A DNA stretch of 64,000 bases from UBA4416 sp040387555 (GCA_040387555.1 JAZKDO010000001.1:434001-498000), one strand, 5' to 3'. Numbered from the stretch's first letter, positions 44,489-54,459 are shown. Numbers and translations are program-made. The notes: a model not told the origin generated them from the letters alone.

Positions 44489-45064
44489 ATGCATATAGGA
44501 TTATTTTTTGGATCATTTAATCCAATTCATGTTGGACACATGGTGATGGCAAACTATATGCTATCGTTTACAGATCTTGAACAGGTTTGGCTTGTGGTTT
44601 CTCCTCATAATCCTTTGAAAGAAAAATCCTCCTTGCTTGATCAAAATCAAAGACTACATATGGTAAATTTAGCCATTGGTGATCATCCTGATTTAAAAAG
44701 CAGTAATATTGAATTTGGCCTCTCTCAGCCTTCTTACACTGTTAATACATTAGCTCATTTAAAGGAAAAATATCCTCAACATATATTCTCTCTCATTATG
44801 GGAGAAGACAATTTACAATCTTTCACTAAGTGGAAAAATTATGAGGAAATTCTAAAAAATCACTTCATATATGTATATCCCCGTGCAGGTTCAGAAGTTG
44901 AAGAATTAAAAAATCATTCGAATGTTGTAATGACAAATGCTCCTATTATGGAAATATCTTCTACCATGATACGTCAATCTATCAAAGCAAAAAAAGATGT
45001 GTCTTTCTTTGTTCCAAAAACTGTATGGGAATACCTGGATGAAATGCATTTTTATAAAAAGTAA
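44489..45064 (+). CDS. nadD: Nicotinate-nucleotide adenylyltransferase
   Basis: 191 residues. Nucleotidyltransferase motif GLFFGSFNPIHVGHMVMANY at the very start, and ISSTMIRQSIK near the C-terminus (the ISST/SxTxxR ATP motif). It makes deamido-NAD from nicotinate mononucleotide and ATP. A TAnnTTTG box immediately before the ATG suggests a near-leaderless message. No downstream partner; a spacer of about 230 bases follows. Confidence 0.93.
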   Translation: MHIGLFFGSFNPIHVGHMVMANYMLSFTDLEQVWLVVSPHNPLKEKSSLLDQNQRLHMVNLAIGDHPDLKSSNIEFGLSQPSYTVNTLAHLKEKYPQHIFSLIMGEDNLQSFTKWKNYEEILKNHFIYVYPRAGSEVEELKNHSNVVMTNAPIMEISSTMIRQSIKAKKDVSFFVPKTVWEYLDEMHFYKK

Positions 45065-45293
45065 ATCTATTTAAAGGGATTAATTGGCTCTTATTAATCA
45101 GCTTATTAAAGTTTATATACTTTACAGTTTTTCATGGTCAATTATCTGCATTATTTTCCTTAACTGGCGTTTTTAGGGCAATTAACATGCTGTTTGCTTC
45201 CTGTTTTTTAATGTTAGGATTCCGATTTAAATTCAAATCACATTAAAATAATGAGTATATCTTTCATATTATTGTATAAATAAATATTAATTC

Positions 45294-46052
45294 ATGAAAA
45301 AACTTCTACTTCTTTGCTCAGCTTTATTTCTTTACTCATACTGCTCAGTTGCACAATCATCGTTATCTGTTATCGATATAAATAACGGCATGGCATCCGT
45401 TGCAAATAACAGTACTATATCTTATACAACTGTCATATCTGATCATATTACCACTGAAATTGATGCCGAAAATACAAGCAATGCCACAAAATACTATAAA
45501 TTACGACGATTCGACGATGTGCTAAACACCGACGCCAGTGCTTATTTTTGTGTGGGTGGAGGAAATTGTTACCCACCTAGTGTATTTACATCACCAATTA
45601 CAGTAACATTAACCCCTAACCAAACCTTATCATCCCAAAACTTAGCATTTTTATTAGATTTAGAAGAAGGCGTTAGTCCAGGATACTCTTCTATAAGATA
45701 TCAAATCTATAATGTGAATGATTTGAATGATGTATTTACTTTTACATTAAAATACAATGACATTACTACTTCTATAAAAGAATCATCCGTTCTTGTTACT
45801 TCTACAGCAGGTGTTTACCCCAATCCAACTAATAATAAAGCATATATTAATATAGTATCAACTGCCGAGGTTGCTAGCGTTATTACTATTACCAATAGTT
45901 TAGGCTCTATTGTATCATCAAAACATGTCACTATTTCTTCAGGAAAAAATAATATTTTTTTAGATTCAGAAAATCTGGTTTCAGGAATATATTTTGCCAC
46001 TATTACTTCTGGCAATAATAAAATCGTAAAAAAATTTACAGTAAATAAATAA
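45294..46052 (+). CDS. Secreted protein with type IX sorting domain
   Basis: 252 residues. Signal peptide MKKLLLLCSALFLYSYCSVA. A beta-rich domain of about 150 residues includes a Cys pair in YFCVGGGNCYPPSVFTS. A C-terminal Por domain follows, starting at GVYPNPTNNKAYINIVST. Relatives are found beside Omp28-like surface proteins, and the next gene, 21 bases on, is one. T9SS cargo; function unknown. Confidence 0.82.
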   Translation: MKKLLLLCSALFLYSYCSVAQSSLSVIDINNGMASVANNSTISYTTVISDHITTEIDAENTSNATKYYKLRRFDDVLNTDASAYFCVGGGNCYPPSVFTSPITVTLTPNQTLSSQNLAFLLDLEEGVSPGYSSIRYQIYNVNDLNDVFTFTLKYNDITTSIKESSVLVTSTAGVYPNPTNNKAYINIVSTAEVASVITITNSLGSIVSSKHVTISSGKNNIFLDSENLVSGIYFATITSGNNKIVKKFTVNK

Positions 46053-46073
46053 TAAAATCTAAAGCATATCTCC

Positions 46074-48029
46074 ATGAAAAAAACAACTACTTTTTTAGGC
46101 TTAATGGCCATAACAACAATTGGTTTTGCTCAAAGTCCGCGCATCTCACTTTTTGAAGAATTTACAGGCGAAAACTGTCCTCCTTGCGCCAGTACAAATC
46201 CATATATTGATCCAATTTTAGCTCCCCATCAAGGAGTTGATTGCATCACTTTGAAATGGCAAGTTGCAATTCCAAGTGCGCCAACAAGTTTAACTTCGTT
46301 GTATCAACAAAACAAAACTGAAATTAACGCACGCGATACTTATTATTCAATTGGATCAGCTCCAGCCGGCAAATTAGATGGTCAGGAAATGGGTGTTTTT
46401 GGTGCTGTTGATCCAGATTACCCGGATCACGCAAGCAATATTAATGACGACTTAATTGCCAGTTCTTCTGCTGTATCTTCACCTTTTACACTTGATATGA
46501 TTAGAACTTTTGATCCTTCATATACATCTATTACAGTAACCGGTACAATTACTGCTTCACAAAATTATACTGCAACCGGACCTTTAAAATTCATACTTGT
46601 GATGACTGAAAAAGAAATCCATTATACAACTGCACCTGGCTCTAACGGCGAAAAAGATTTTCATTGGGTTGCCCGTAAATCTTTTCCTGATTTAGCAAAT
46701 GGTACAGCAATGGTTAGTTCTTGGACAACTGCTCAAACACAAACTTTTTCAATTGTTTGCCCTATTCCATCCTATATTTGGGATAAGAGCCAAATTGAAA
46801 TGGTTGGTTTTATTCAAGATGACGGCAATAAAATGGTTCTGCAAGCTGGTTTGGGTCAAGCTGCGCCCGTTGGTGTTGATGCATTAGCCCAAAGTTTTGC
46901 AGGGTTAAATCCAATTAACTGTGTACCAACTGCAACACCTCAGGCTATAGTAAAAAACAATGGCGTTGATGCTATAACTACTATGACAATTAATGCATAC
47001 GTAGATGCAGCAGCTCAAACACCTTTTGTTTTTAGTGGCAATATTGCAGCAGGCGCAACTGCTTCAATTACATTAAATCCTCTTTCTGGTTTAACCGGAG
47101 GTAATCATACTTTTTCAGTAAATATTGTAGGAGTAAACGCGGGCGATAATAATATTGGAAACAATACAAAAAAACAATCGTTTGTTGTTGTTAGTACTTA
47201 TGCTGCCGCTCCGATTGTTCAAACCTATTCTTTAGCTACTTTTCCTGGAACGGGCTGGTTATTAATCAATTCAGATGCTGGCGCTTCAAATACAACCTGG
47301 GCCCGTACAACTGCAGTTGGGGCATATGGAGTTACACCTGCGGGTAGTGCAAAATATAGTTTTTATAACAATGCAAACATTGGAGATATTGATGAATTGT
47401 ATATGCCAGCAATGAGCTTAACAGGTGTTACTTCTCCTGCTTTAAAATTTGATTTGGCCTATGCTACTTATTTAGACGGATCAACTGAATTAAATGACGG
47501 ATTAGATGTTAAAATTAGTACAGATTGTGGGGCTTCCTGGAATACAATTTATTCTAATTCCGGCGCTGCAATGGCTACTGCTCCAACCAGAACTGTAGCT
47601 TTTGTTCCAACCGCATCTCAATGGACAACTGTAAACATTCCTTTAACTACTTATGCTAATGCCGCTGAGGTCTTAGTTAAATTTGTTACAATAAATGATT
47701 TCGGTAACAACTTATATATTGACAATGTTAATGTATCTCAATTAGCTACAGGAATAAAACAAGTTACCAATGTTATTGAAGCAGTTGAGTTATTTCCTAA
47801 TCCAACAAGTAACGAAACAGCCTTAACGGTTAGCTTAATCAATGAGTCTAATGTTACTGTAAATATAATTAACAATGTGGGGCAGGTTGTATATACTTCA
47901 TCAGCTGAATTAAGTGCTGGATCTAGTGTATTGCAATTAGATACAAAAAATTATGCTTCAGGTATTTATAATGTAATTATTACATCTGCAAGCGGATCTG
48001 TTACGAAAAAATTATCAGTTACGAAATAG
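46074..48029 (+). CDS. Omp28-like surface protein with type IX sorting domain
   Basis: 651 residues. Short signal peptide, then the Omp28 N-terminal motif ISLFEEFTGENCPPCASTNP with a CPPC pair (thioredoxin-like fold). A central CARDB-like repeat follows (AIVKNNGVDAITTMTINAYV) and a jelly-roll/MAM-like domain (LPAMSLTGV type, WLLINSDAGASNTTW). The C-terminal sorting domain begins VELFPNPTSNETALTV. An outer-membrane/extracellular protein exported by T9SS. Cotranscribed with the 252-residue gene; terminator follows. Confidence 0.85.
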   Translation: MKKTTTFLGLMAITTIGFAQSPRISLFEEFTGENCPPCASTNPYIDPILAPHQGVDCITLKWQVAIPSAPTSLTSLYQQNKTEINARDTYYSIGSAPAGKLDGQEMGVFGAVDPDYPDHASNINDDLIASSSAVSSPFTLDMIRTFDPSYTSITVTGTITASQNYTATGPLKFILVMTEKEIHYTTAPGSNGEKDFHWVARKSFPDLANGTAMVSSWTTAQTQTFSIVCPIPSYIWDKSQIEMVGFIQDDGNKMVLQAGLGQAAPVGVDALAQSFAGLNPINCVPTATPQAIVKNNGVDAITTMTINAYVDAAAQTPFVFSGNIAAGATASITLNPLSGLTGGNHTFSVNIVGVNAGDNNIGNNTKKQSFVVVSTYAAAPIVQTYSLATFPGTGWLLINSDAGASNTTWARTTAVGAYGVTPAGSAKYSFYNNANIGDIDELYMPAMSLTGVTSPALKFDLAYATYLDGSTELNDGLDVKISTDCGASWNTIYSNSGAAMATAPTRTVAFVPTASQWTTVNIPLTTYANAAEVLVKFVTINDFGNNLYIDNVNVSQLATGIKQVTNVIEAVELFPNPTSNETALTVSLINESNVTVNIINNVGQVVYTSSAELSAGSSVLQLDTKNYASGIYNVIITSASGSVTKKLSVTK

Positions 48030-48048
48030 TTGTTTTGTTTTTTTGTTT

Positions 48049-48089
48049 AACACAAAGGCTGATGGGTGCATCAGCCTTTGTGTTTTATA
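48049..48089 (+). terminator. Very stable terminator
   Basis: A perfect 16-bp stem, AACACAAAGGCTGATG/CATCAGCCTTTGTGTT, with a GGTG loop (48049-48084). Confidence 0.85.
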
Positions 48090-48190
48090 ATTGGCCCAAA
48101 ATGTATTATATATTTAACTAAAAATGGCATAATGGGTTATAAAATAATGCCTCCCAAAGGCGTGTTTTAATTAAAAACCCTATTTTTGTG

Positions 48191-48215
48191 AAGGTTGGCA
48201 CTAAATGCCAGCCTT
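48191..48215 (+). other. Hairpin in the 5' leader of the 48232 gene
   Basis: AAGGTTGGCA/TGCCAGCCTT with a CTAAA loop starts directly after a TATTTTTG -7 element (48181-48188). If that promoter is used, the transcript begins near the foot of this stem. Confidence 0.45.
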
Positions 48216-48231
48216 CTATTATTTATATACT

Positions 48232-50316
48232 ATGTTAAAAAAATTATTCTCGTTATTTTTTCTCCTTTTTATCGTCAACAACTTTTTTTCCCAGATCTTA
48301 TATAGCGAAAGGTTTAATACACTCGCTATGAATACAGGTACATTTACTTCAAATTCCAATACCTACTTATACACCGATGTGCCAAACGGAATGCACTCTA
48401 TCAACAGCAGCACTTTAACAGCAGACACTCTTACAGGAAACTACCCCTTTCGTGCTAATGGACAAAAACAAAAAGCATGGTTAAGTTACATGCCTTACAA
48501 CGGCACTGATACATTTGCTGTTTCTACGTCCTGGCTAAACCCCGCAGGCACCGCAGCTGCTTTTCTAATAACACCGGCCATAAGTAGCATCACAATCAAT
48601 TCTATTTTGAGTTGGGCATCAATGTCGCCCGACCTTAATAATGCAGATGGTTTCGAAGTTTATGCTGCCATTAATACTACAAATACACCCGTTCCAGGAG
48701 ATTTCACTACTCTTTTGTTTAGCACTTCTTCTGAAAAAAACACCTGGCAAACCCATGGGGTTTCTTTAGCTTCATTTGCCGGACAGACCATTCGTATTGC
48801 CTTCAAAAATAATTCAACCAATAAATACCAATTGTGGCTGGATGATATTTTGGTAAAGAACATTACTAATGCATATGATGTTGCTGCTGTATCACAAAAC
48901 ATCTATAAATATTCTTCAATAAACTCAAACAATATTATGTCAGCCACATTTAAAAACAATGGCTACACCGCAATAAATACCCTTACTCTTAAATACATGA
49001 TGGGAAATGGTTCCACGGTAACAGAGACAAAAATTTTATCTCCACCCTTAAATTATCTGGAAAGCAGAACAATTAGTTTTACACAGCCTTATAATTCTTC
49101 AACAGCACTTTATACTTCCTATAAAATATGGGCAGAATTAATTAATGGACAAATGGATCAGGTAAAGACAGACGATACTATTACAGGCAGTATTACAGTT
49201 TCATCATCTGTTCCACCAAAGAAAGTTCTATTAGAAGAATTTACCGGAGCTTGGTGCGGTTGGTGTCCGGATTCTTACACCACTTTAAAATCAGTAGTTA
49301 ACACTAATACAAATGTTATTGCCGCATCTATTCATGATAACGATAATATGTCAACGGCCGAAGGAAACACTTTGATTGCAGATTATACAACAACTTTTCC
49401 AAGTGCTACCATTGATCAGTATTACTTTTCTCCAAACGAAAAAACTTCTTTGCCCAGAGAAAACTGGAACACTTATATTGCACAACGATTAGCCATGAAA
49501 ACGCCTGCAACTGTTACAGTTACTAACATTAGTTACAATTCGATGACCCGTCAAATAGATGCTACTGTTTCAACAACTTTTTTGGGTGACGTAAAAGGTG
49601 ATTACAGATTAAATCTTTACATTAAAGAAAATAATGTTTATGGTCCTGTAAATGATAATACTGACAATCAATGGAATCAACACAGTTACTTGTTTAATAT
49701 AGGTTCCTCGCCTTACTACCAAATGGGGACTTATTTGAATCCTTCCACCAATATTTTAAATACATCTGAATATACTCATCAGAATGTTGTCAATAATATC
49801 GCTGACGGTGCTTACGGTAGTGCTGGAATTATTCCTTCAAACGCTACTACTAATGGGTTGACGTTTTCGAAGACTTATACGTATACATTGCCTTCTCCAA
49901 CAGGTGGCGAATTCAGATACAATGCAGATAATATTTACCTGATTGGTACTCTTAGTGAGTATTCGGCTGATATAAAAAACCGTAGTATATTAAATGCGGC
50001 TGAAGTAAAACTAACTTCTAATTCAGAAGTTCTTGTTAGTGTAAAAGAATTTACAGCTTCTGATATGCAACTAAATGTTTTTCCTAATCCAGCGCACAAT
50101 TTTTGTTATTTGACATATAACTTAAAGCAGGATGAATTTGTAAAGGTGTGTATTTATAACGCTCTTGGAGAATTAGTTTCCATTGAAACAAAAAATGTAA
50201 ATGCGGGGAATGTAAGTCATACTTTGGATGTACAGGAATTGCCATCAGGAAACTACAGCATTCAGGTTTCTTTTAAAAATAACATCATAACAAAAAAATT
50301 AACCATCATAAAATAA
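48232..50316 (+). CDS. Omp28-like surface protein 2 with type IX sorting domain
   Basis: 694 residues from the ATG at 48232 (MLKKLFSLFFLLFIVNNFFS); an in-frame upstream start would precede the signal and overlap the leader hairpin. An N-terminal choice-of-anchor-like beta domain (about 25-210) and a spacer beta domain are followed by the Omp28 thioredoxin-like domain (VLLEEFTGAWCGWCPDSYTT, CGWC, about 340). The sorting domain LNVFPNPAHNFCYLTYNLKQ closes the protein. Same family as the previous gene with domains in another order. Four bases separate it from hldD. Confidence 0.85.
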   Translation: MLKKLFSLFFLLFIVNNFFSQILYSERFNTLAMNTGTFTSNSNTYLYTDVPNGMHSINSSTLTADTLTGNYPFRANGQKQKAWLSYMPYNGTDTFAVSTSWLNPAGTAAAFLITPAISSITINSILSWASMSPDLNNADGFEVYAAINTTNTPVPGDFTTLLFSTSSEKNTWQTHGVSLASFAGQTIRIAFKNNSTNKYQLWLDDILVKNITNAYDVAAVSQNIYKYSSINSNNIMSATFKNNGYTAINTLTLKYMMGNGSTVTETKILSPPLNYLESRTISFTQPYNSSTALYTSYKIWAELINGQMDQVKTDDTITGSITVSSSVPPKKVLLEEFTGAWCGWCPDSYTTLKSVVNTNTNVIAASIHDNDNMSTAEGNTLIADYTTTFPSATIDQYYFSPNEKTSLPRENWNTYIAQRLAMKTPATVTVTNISYNSMTRQIDATVSTTFLGDVKGDYRLNLYIKENNVYGPVNDNTDNQWNQHSYLFNIGSSPYYQMGTYLNPSTNILNTSEYTHQNVVNNIADGAYGSAGIIPSNATTNGLTFSKTYTYTLPSPTGGEFRYNADNIYLIGTLSEYSADIKNRSILNAAEVKLTSNSEVLVSVKEFTASDMQLNVFPNPAHNFCYLTYNLKQDEFVKVCIYNALGELVSIETKNVNAGNVSHTLDVQELPSGNYSIQVSFKNNIITKKLTIIK

Positions 50317-50320
50317 GAAC

Positions 50321-51286
50321 ATGATTGTCATTACAGGTGCCGCAGGTTTTATTGGAAGTTGTTTGATTACAAAATTAAATAACGAAGGTCACGAAAATTT
50401 AATTTTAGTGGATGATTTTTCTCAGCTTCAAAAAATTGAGAATTACCACACCAAAAATTTTATCCATAAAATGGAACGGTCTGAGTTTTTAAGTTGGTTC
50501 GAAGAGCATGCGGCGGAAGTGACTTTTGTTTATCATATCGGTGCCAGAACAGACACTACTGAATTTAATGTGGAATTGTTCAATGAGTTGAACCTGAATT
50601 ATACAAAATCCATCTGGACCACCTGCACCAAACATTTTATTCCGCTAGTTTATGCTTCTTCTGCAGCAACTTATGGCTTAGGGGAATTCGGTTACGATGA
50701 CGATGAAACAAAAATTAATTTATTAAAACCTTTAAATCCATACGGAGATAGCAAGAATGATTTTGATAAGTGGGCTATCACACAAAAAGCTTGTCCTCCA
50801 AAATGGGTCGGATTCAAATTCTTTAATGTATACGGGCCTAATGAATACCATAAAGGAAGAATGGCATCGGTGATTTTTCATTCTTTTAACCAAATCAATG
50901 AAAAGGGTCAGGTGAAACTATTCCGTTCTCATAATCCAAATTATAGTGACGGTGGGCAGCTAAGAGATTTTGTATACGTAAAGGACTTAATTGATGTATT
51001 GTATTTTGCATACGGAAACAATCTGAAAAATGGCATTTATAACTTAGGTAGTGGCAAAGCGCGAACATTTCTGGATCTTGCAAATGCAACATTTAAAGCA
51101 TTAAATAAAGAGCCTAACATTGAATTTATTGATACACCTATCGATATCAGGGATAAATACCAGTACTTCACAGAGGCTAATATGAATAAGCTAATTGAAC
51201 AAGGTTATAAAAAGCCATTCGCTAGTTTAGAGGAAGGCGTGCATGATTATGTGACAAATTACCTGATTGGAAAACATTATTACTAG
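50321..51286 (+). CDS. hldD: ADP-L-glycero-D-manno-heptose 6-epimerase
   Basis: 321 residues, extended short-chain dehydrogenase fold. NAD motif MIVITGAAGFIGSCLITKLN, catalytic ASSAATYG and YGDSKNDFD (YxxxK). FFNVYGPNEYHKGRMASVIF and the IDTPIDIRDKYQYFTEA end are HldD-specific. It makes the heptose precursor of LPS core. A GT9 heptosyltransferase lies 1.6 kb downstream. The stop overlaps the convergent UbiA-like stop by four bases. Confidence 0.9.
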   Translation: MIVITGAAGFIGSCLITKLNNEGHENLILVDDFSQLQKIENYHTKNFIHKMERSEFLSWFEEHAAEVTFVYHIGARTDTTEFNVELFNELNLNYTKSIWTTCTKHFIPLVYASSAATYGLGEFGYDDDETKINLLKPLNPYGDSKNDFDKWAITQKACPPKWVGFKFFNVYGPNEYHKGRMASVIFHSFNQINEKGQVKLFRSHNPNYSDGGQLRDFVYVKDLIDVLYFAYGNNLKNGIYNLGSGKARTFLDLANATFKALNKEPNIEFIDTPIDIRDKYQYFTEANMNKLIEQGYKKPFASLEEGVHDYVTNYLIGKHYY

Positions 51287-52134
51287 AAAATAAAAAATAG
51301 GATGGTTTGAATAATCAGCAAGCCATCCACCCACAGATAATAATAAAATGCATGCCTGTTATCATTCGTATATAAAATAGTTGCAAGAAGTATCACCCTT
51401 AAAATTATTGAGGCTACAAAAGAATTTATATCGCTTTTAAACATATAAAAGCAGGTAAAGCCAATAACTACCAATACTGCGCAAATAATTTTCGTCGCAT
51501 TTACTCCAAACCGGTTGGCATATGTATTGACGCCTGATAAATAATCCTTATCGTTATCCTTTATATCAAATAACATACACAGCACGGATATAAAAACAAA
51601 CTGAGAGGCTAAGAACCAAAAACTATGTGCGGTGAGCAATTGATTTTCAATTAACGGAACCAATCCACAGCTGATTACCCAAACAGATGAAATCAAAAAA
51701 GGCTTGATGTATCCGTGCCGCCTTAAATTAAAAGGTTGTAAGTAATATAAAGTCGAAATAATTTCAGCGCCTACCATAATTCCTATAGAAAGCATACTTA
51801 GTTTGTTGCAGAGAAACAATAAAATAATGAGGGCTATGCCAATACTATAACCCATTATTTTTTTATACTTAAGCACCCACTGGGATCTGGGAGAGGAAGT
51901 ATTTGTATGGTTAACAATATAATACCCTCGTTGTACATTATACTGCAAATAAGTTGCCAGCAAAACAAACAACAGGTAAGAGTTATTGTCGAAATTTACC
52001 GGGACAGGAAAAAAATGATAGGTTAATAACACTTGCATGAAAGCGCAAAGCGCAATAAACACATTGCCATAAACAAGGGCATTGAGAAAAGGTGAGGATA
52101 TGAAGTTTTTAGTTTTCAAAAATCTCTTCCGCAT
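51283..52134 (-). CDS. UbiA-like prenyltransferase-family membrane protein
   Basis: 283 residues, eight to nine membrane helices. The second aspartate-rich motif is visible as LFDIKDNDKDYLSGVNTYAN (about 190). The first (normally NDxxDxxxD) is replaced by LQYNVQRGYYI, so it may be an atypical or non-prenyltransferase member. Its start overlaps the end of the TatD gene by 26 bases, so the two form a minus-strand pair. Substrate not assigned. Confidence 0.7.
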   Translation of the reverse strand: MRKRFLKTKNFISSPFLNALVYGNVFIALCAFMQVLLTYHFFPVPVNFDNNSYLLFVLLATYLQYNVQRGYYIVNHTNTSSPRSQWVLKYKKIMGYSIGIALIILLFLCNKLSMLSIGIMVGAEIISTLYYLQPFNLRRHGYIKPFLISSVWVISCGLVPLIENQLLTAHSFWFLASQFVFISVLCMLFDIKDNDKDYLSGVNTYANRFGVNATKIICAVLVVIGFTCFYMFKSDINSFVASIILRVILLATILYTNDNRHAFYYYLWVDGLLIIQTILFFIF

Positions 52135-52873
52135 TAGCCGAAGTGACTGCAGCTACTTCTTCAACAGTTATGTTTTTTATCTCTGCAATCTTTTGTGCGA
52201 TCAAAGGAATATAAACACTCTCATTTCTTTTGCCGCGAAATGGCGCTGGTGCCAAATAAGGCGCATCGGTCTCAAGCACAATGTCGCTAAGGTGCAATTG
52301 CTCAACTACCTTATCTAATCCTGAATTTTTAAACGTCACAACGCCACCGATGCCTAATTTGAAATTACCTAAGGATAAGATTTTTAGTGCCTGTATATAA
52401 TCGCCACTAAAACAATGAAAAATTCCTTTCGGCAATTTATCATAAGATTTTAAAATGGAAAAAATTTCATCAAATGCATTTCTACAATGAATCACGATTG
52501 TATAATTATATTCAAGTGCCCAGAAAATTTGCTCACGAAACGCCAATTCCTGCTCTTTAATAAAAGTTTTATCCCAGTAAAGATCTATGCCAATTTCACC
52601 AATTGCAGCAAATCTTCGCAGGTCCAACCACTTCTTTACAAGCTCGAGTTCATCACGGTAATTTTCTTTTACAGAACACGGGTGCAAACCCATCATCGGC
52701 AAACATACTTCGGGAAAATGAACTTCTAGCGCCAGCATTCCATCAATGGTTCTGCTATCCACATTCGGCATATAAAATTTAGTCACTGATTTAGAGATCG
52801 CATCATTGATCCTGTCAAAGCGATCGCTGTTAAACTCTTCGGAATAGAGGTGTGTGTGCGTATCTATAAACAT
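52109..52873 (-). CDS. TatD-family metal-dependent DNase/hydrolase
   Basis: 254 residues from the ATG at 52873 (MFIDTHTHLYSEEFN, the HxH metal motif). AIGEIGIDLYWD, TIVIHCRNAFDEIFSILKSY, GIFHCFSGDY and VLETDAPYLAP give the remaining metal ligands. TatD-type enzymes are 3'-5' exonucleases or hydrolases. An earlier in-frame start at 52909 is less likely because the HxH motif normally begins the protein. Divergent from the heptosyltransferase. Confidence 0.92.
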   Translation of the reverse strand: MFIDTHTHLYSEEFNSDRFDRINDAISKSVTKFYMPNVDSRTIDGMLALEVHFPEVCLPMMGLHPCSVKENYRDELELVKKWLDLRRFAAIGEIGIDLYWDKTFIKEQELAFREQIFWALEYNYTIVIHCRNAFDEIFSILKSYDKLPKGIFHCFSGDYIQALKILSLGNFKLGIGGVVTFKNSGLDKVVEQLHLSDIVLETDAPYLAPAPFRGKRNESVYIPLIAQKIAEIKNITVEEVAAVTSANAEEIFEN

Positions 52874-52885
52874 GAAAAAATTAGT

Positions 52886-52893
52886 TACTTTTG
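52886..52893 (+). promoter_or_regulatory. -7 element of the heptosyltransferase gene
   Basis: TACTTTTG, an exact TAnnTTTG match, 30 bases before the GTG start. Confidence 0.5.
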
Positions 52894-52923
52894 TTGTAAA
52901 GATAAGCATCTTTCATTATACCT

Positions 52924-53886
52924 GTGAAAATTTTAGTTGTACGATTTAGTTCTATCGGTGATGTTGTTTTAACGACACCAATATTGCGTTGTATAAAACA
53001 ACAGGTAAAAGATGTTGAACTCCATTACCTGAGCAAACAAAATTTCCTGAATGTGATAGAAAACAATCCCTATGTGGATCGTTTTTTTGCAATTAAAGAT
53101 TCCCTTTATGAGGTAATTCCTCAGTTGAAAAAAGAAAATTATGATTACGTTATCGATCTTCACCATAACGTAAGAACGCTTCGGTTAAAAATGGCTCTAG
53201 GAAAAAAGGCTGTCTCTTTCAATAAATTAAATTTTGAAAAGTTTTTAATGGTCAATTTTAAAATTGACAAGCTGCCAAAACAACATATTGTTGATCGGTA
53301 CTTTGAAACGGTTGCCCCACTTGGAGTTAATAATGACAATAAAGGATTGGATCATTTTATTCATGAGAAGGATCAGATCAATATTTTGAGCTATCTACCA
53401 AGCCATTTTCACAACGGTTATAATGTATTAGTAGTTGGTGGCTCCTATTTTACAAAACAAATTCCGGAAAACAAACTCAAAGAAATTTGCAGGCAAAGTT
53501 CAAAGCCTATCGTATTATTAGGCGGCAAAGATGATTTTGAAATAGCAGAAAGAGTTTATCATAGTTTCTCGGACCAGACGATCAACTTGTGTGGCAAGCT
53601 GAATATCAATCAGTCCGCTTCGATCATTCAACAATCAAAAACAGTGATTACCTCTGACACTGGATTGATGCATATCGCGGCAGCATACAAAAAAGATATT
53701 ATTTCTGTATGGGGAAATACTATTCCTGAATTTGGAATGGGTCCATATCTTCCAGGCGTTAATTCTCAAATATTGGAAGTAAAAAATCTTCCCTGTCGCC
53801 CGTGTTCAAAATTAGGGTATCATAAATGCCCGAAGAGACATTTTAAATGCATGAATGATATTGACGTTAAGAACGCTAATTTTTAA
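52924..53886 (+). CDS. GT9 ADP-heptose:LPS heptosyltransferase
   Basis: 320 residues, GTG start at 52924. N-terminal MKILVVRFSSIGDVVLTTPI (the GT9 acceptor-side motif), KENYDYVIDLHHNVRT, and the sugar-nucleotide motif VITSDTGLMHIAAAYKKDII. A cysteine-rich end (CRPCSKLGYHKCPKRHFKCM) is typical of Bacteroidota members. It adds heptose to LPS core, in line with hldD nearby. Stop overlaps the convergent thioesterase stop. Confidence 0.9.
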   Translation: MKILVVRFSSIGDVVLTTPILRCIKQQVKDVELHYLSKQNFLNVIENNPYVDRFFAIKDSLYEVIPQLKKENYDYVIDLHHNVRTLRLKMALGKKAVSFNKLNFEKFLMVNFKIDKLPKQHIVDRYFETVAPLGVNNDNKGLDHFIHEKDQINILSYLPSHFHNGYNVLVVGGSYFTKQIPENKLKEICRQSSKPIVLLGGKDDFEIAERVYHSFSDQTINLCGKLNINQSASIIQQSKTVITSDTGLMHIAAAYKKDIISVWGNTIPEFGMGPYLPGVNSQILEVKNLPCRPCSKLGYHKCPKRHFKCMNDIDVKNANF

Positions 53887-54398
53887 TCCTTTGCAAATAA
53901 GGCTTTTAATTCTGTCGCATCATCGGGCTTCATTCTTCCTCCTAAAATTAATGAAAGCTGACGTCTACGTAAGGCCCCTTCATACCTCTTTTTTTCTTCG
54001 TCAGTTTCAGGAATTAACTGAGGAACAGGCAACGGTGCGCCATTCTGGTCAATGGCAACAAAGGTAAAAATTGCCTCATTGCATTTTGTTTTATGTCCTG
54101 TAATTCTGTCTTCCACAAATACATCAATATGTACTTCCATGCTGCTCGTAAAAGCGCGGGATACCTTTGCTTCCAAAGTCACAACTGAATTTTGCTTAAT
54201 AGGATTATCAAACGACACATGGTTAATTGATGCCGTTACCACTACTCTACTAGAATGTCTTCCAGCAGCGATCGCTGAAGTGATATCCATCCATTGCAAC
54301 AATTTGCCTCCAAATAAATTACCAATGTGATTGGTGTCGTTTGGCAATACAACTTCTGTATTGATCGTTAATGATTCTTTGGCTGTTTTAGATTTCAT
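53883..54398 (-). CDS. Acyl-CoA thioesterase, hotdog fold (YciA-like)
   Basis: 171 residues. LPNDTNHIGNLFGGKLLQWM, DITSAIAAGRHSSRVVVTAS and VSFDNPIKQNSVVTLEAKVS are the hotdog thioesterase signature (Asn-His-x-Gly and the Asp in WMD). Related enzymes hydrolyse a range of acyl-CoAs in the cytoplasm. The last 30 residues are basic and extended. Monocistronic; divergent from hemJ. Confidence 0.9.
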   Translation of the reverse strand: MKSKTAKESLTINTEVVLPNDTNHIGNLFGGKLLQWMDITSAIAAGRHSSRVVVTASINHVSFDNPIKQNSVVTLEAKVSRAFTSSMEVHIDVFVEDRITGHKTKCNEAIFTFVAIDQNGAPLPVPQLIPETDEEKKRYEGALRRRQLSLILGGRMKPDDATELKALFAKD

Positions 54399-54459
54399 AC
54401 GAGATTGTTGTAATTTATTAATGGGGTAAAAATACTACCTTTACACTAAATAAAATAAT

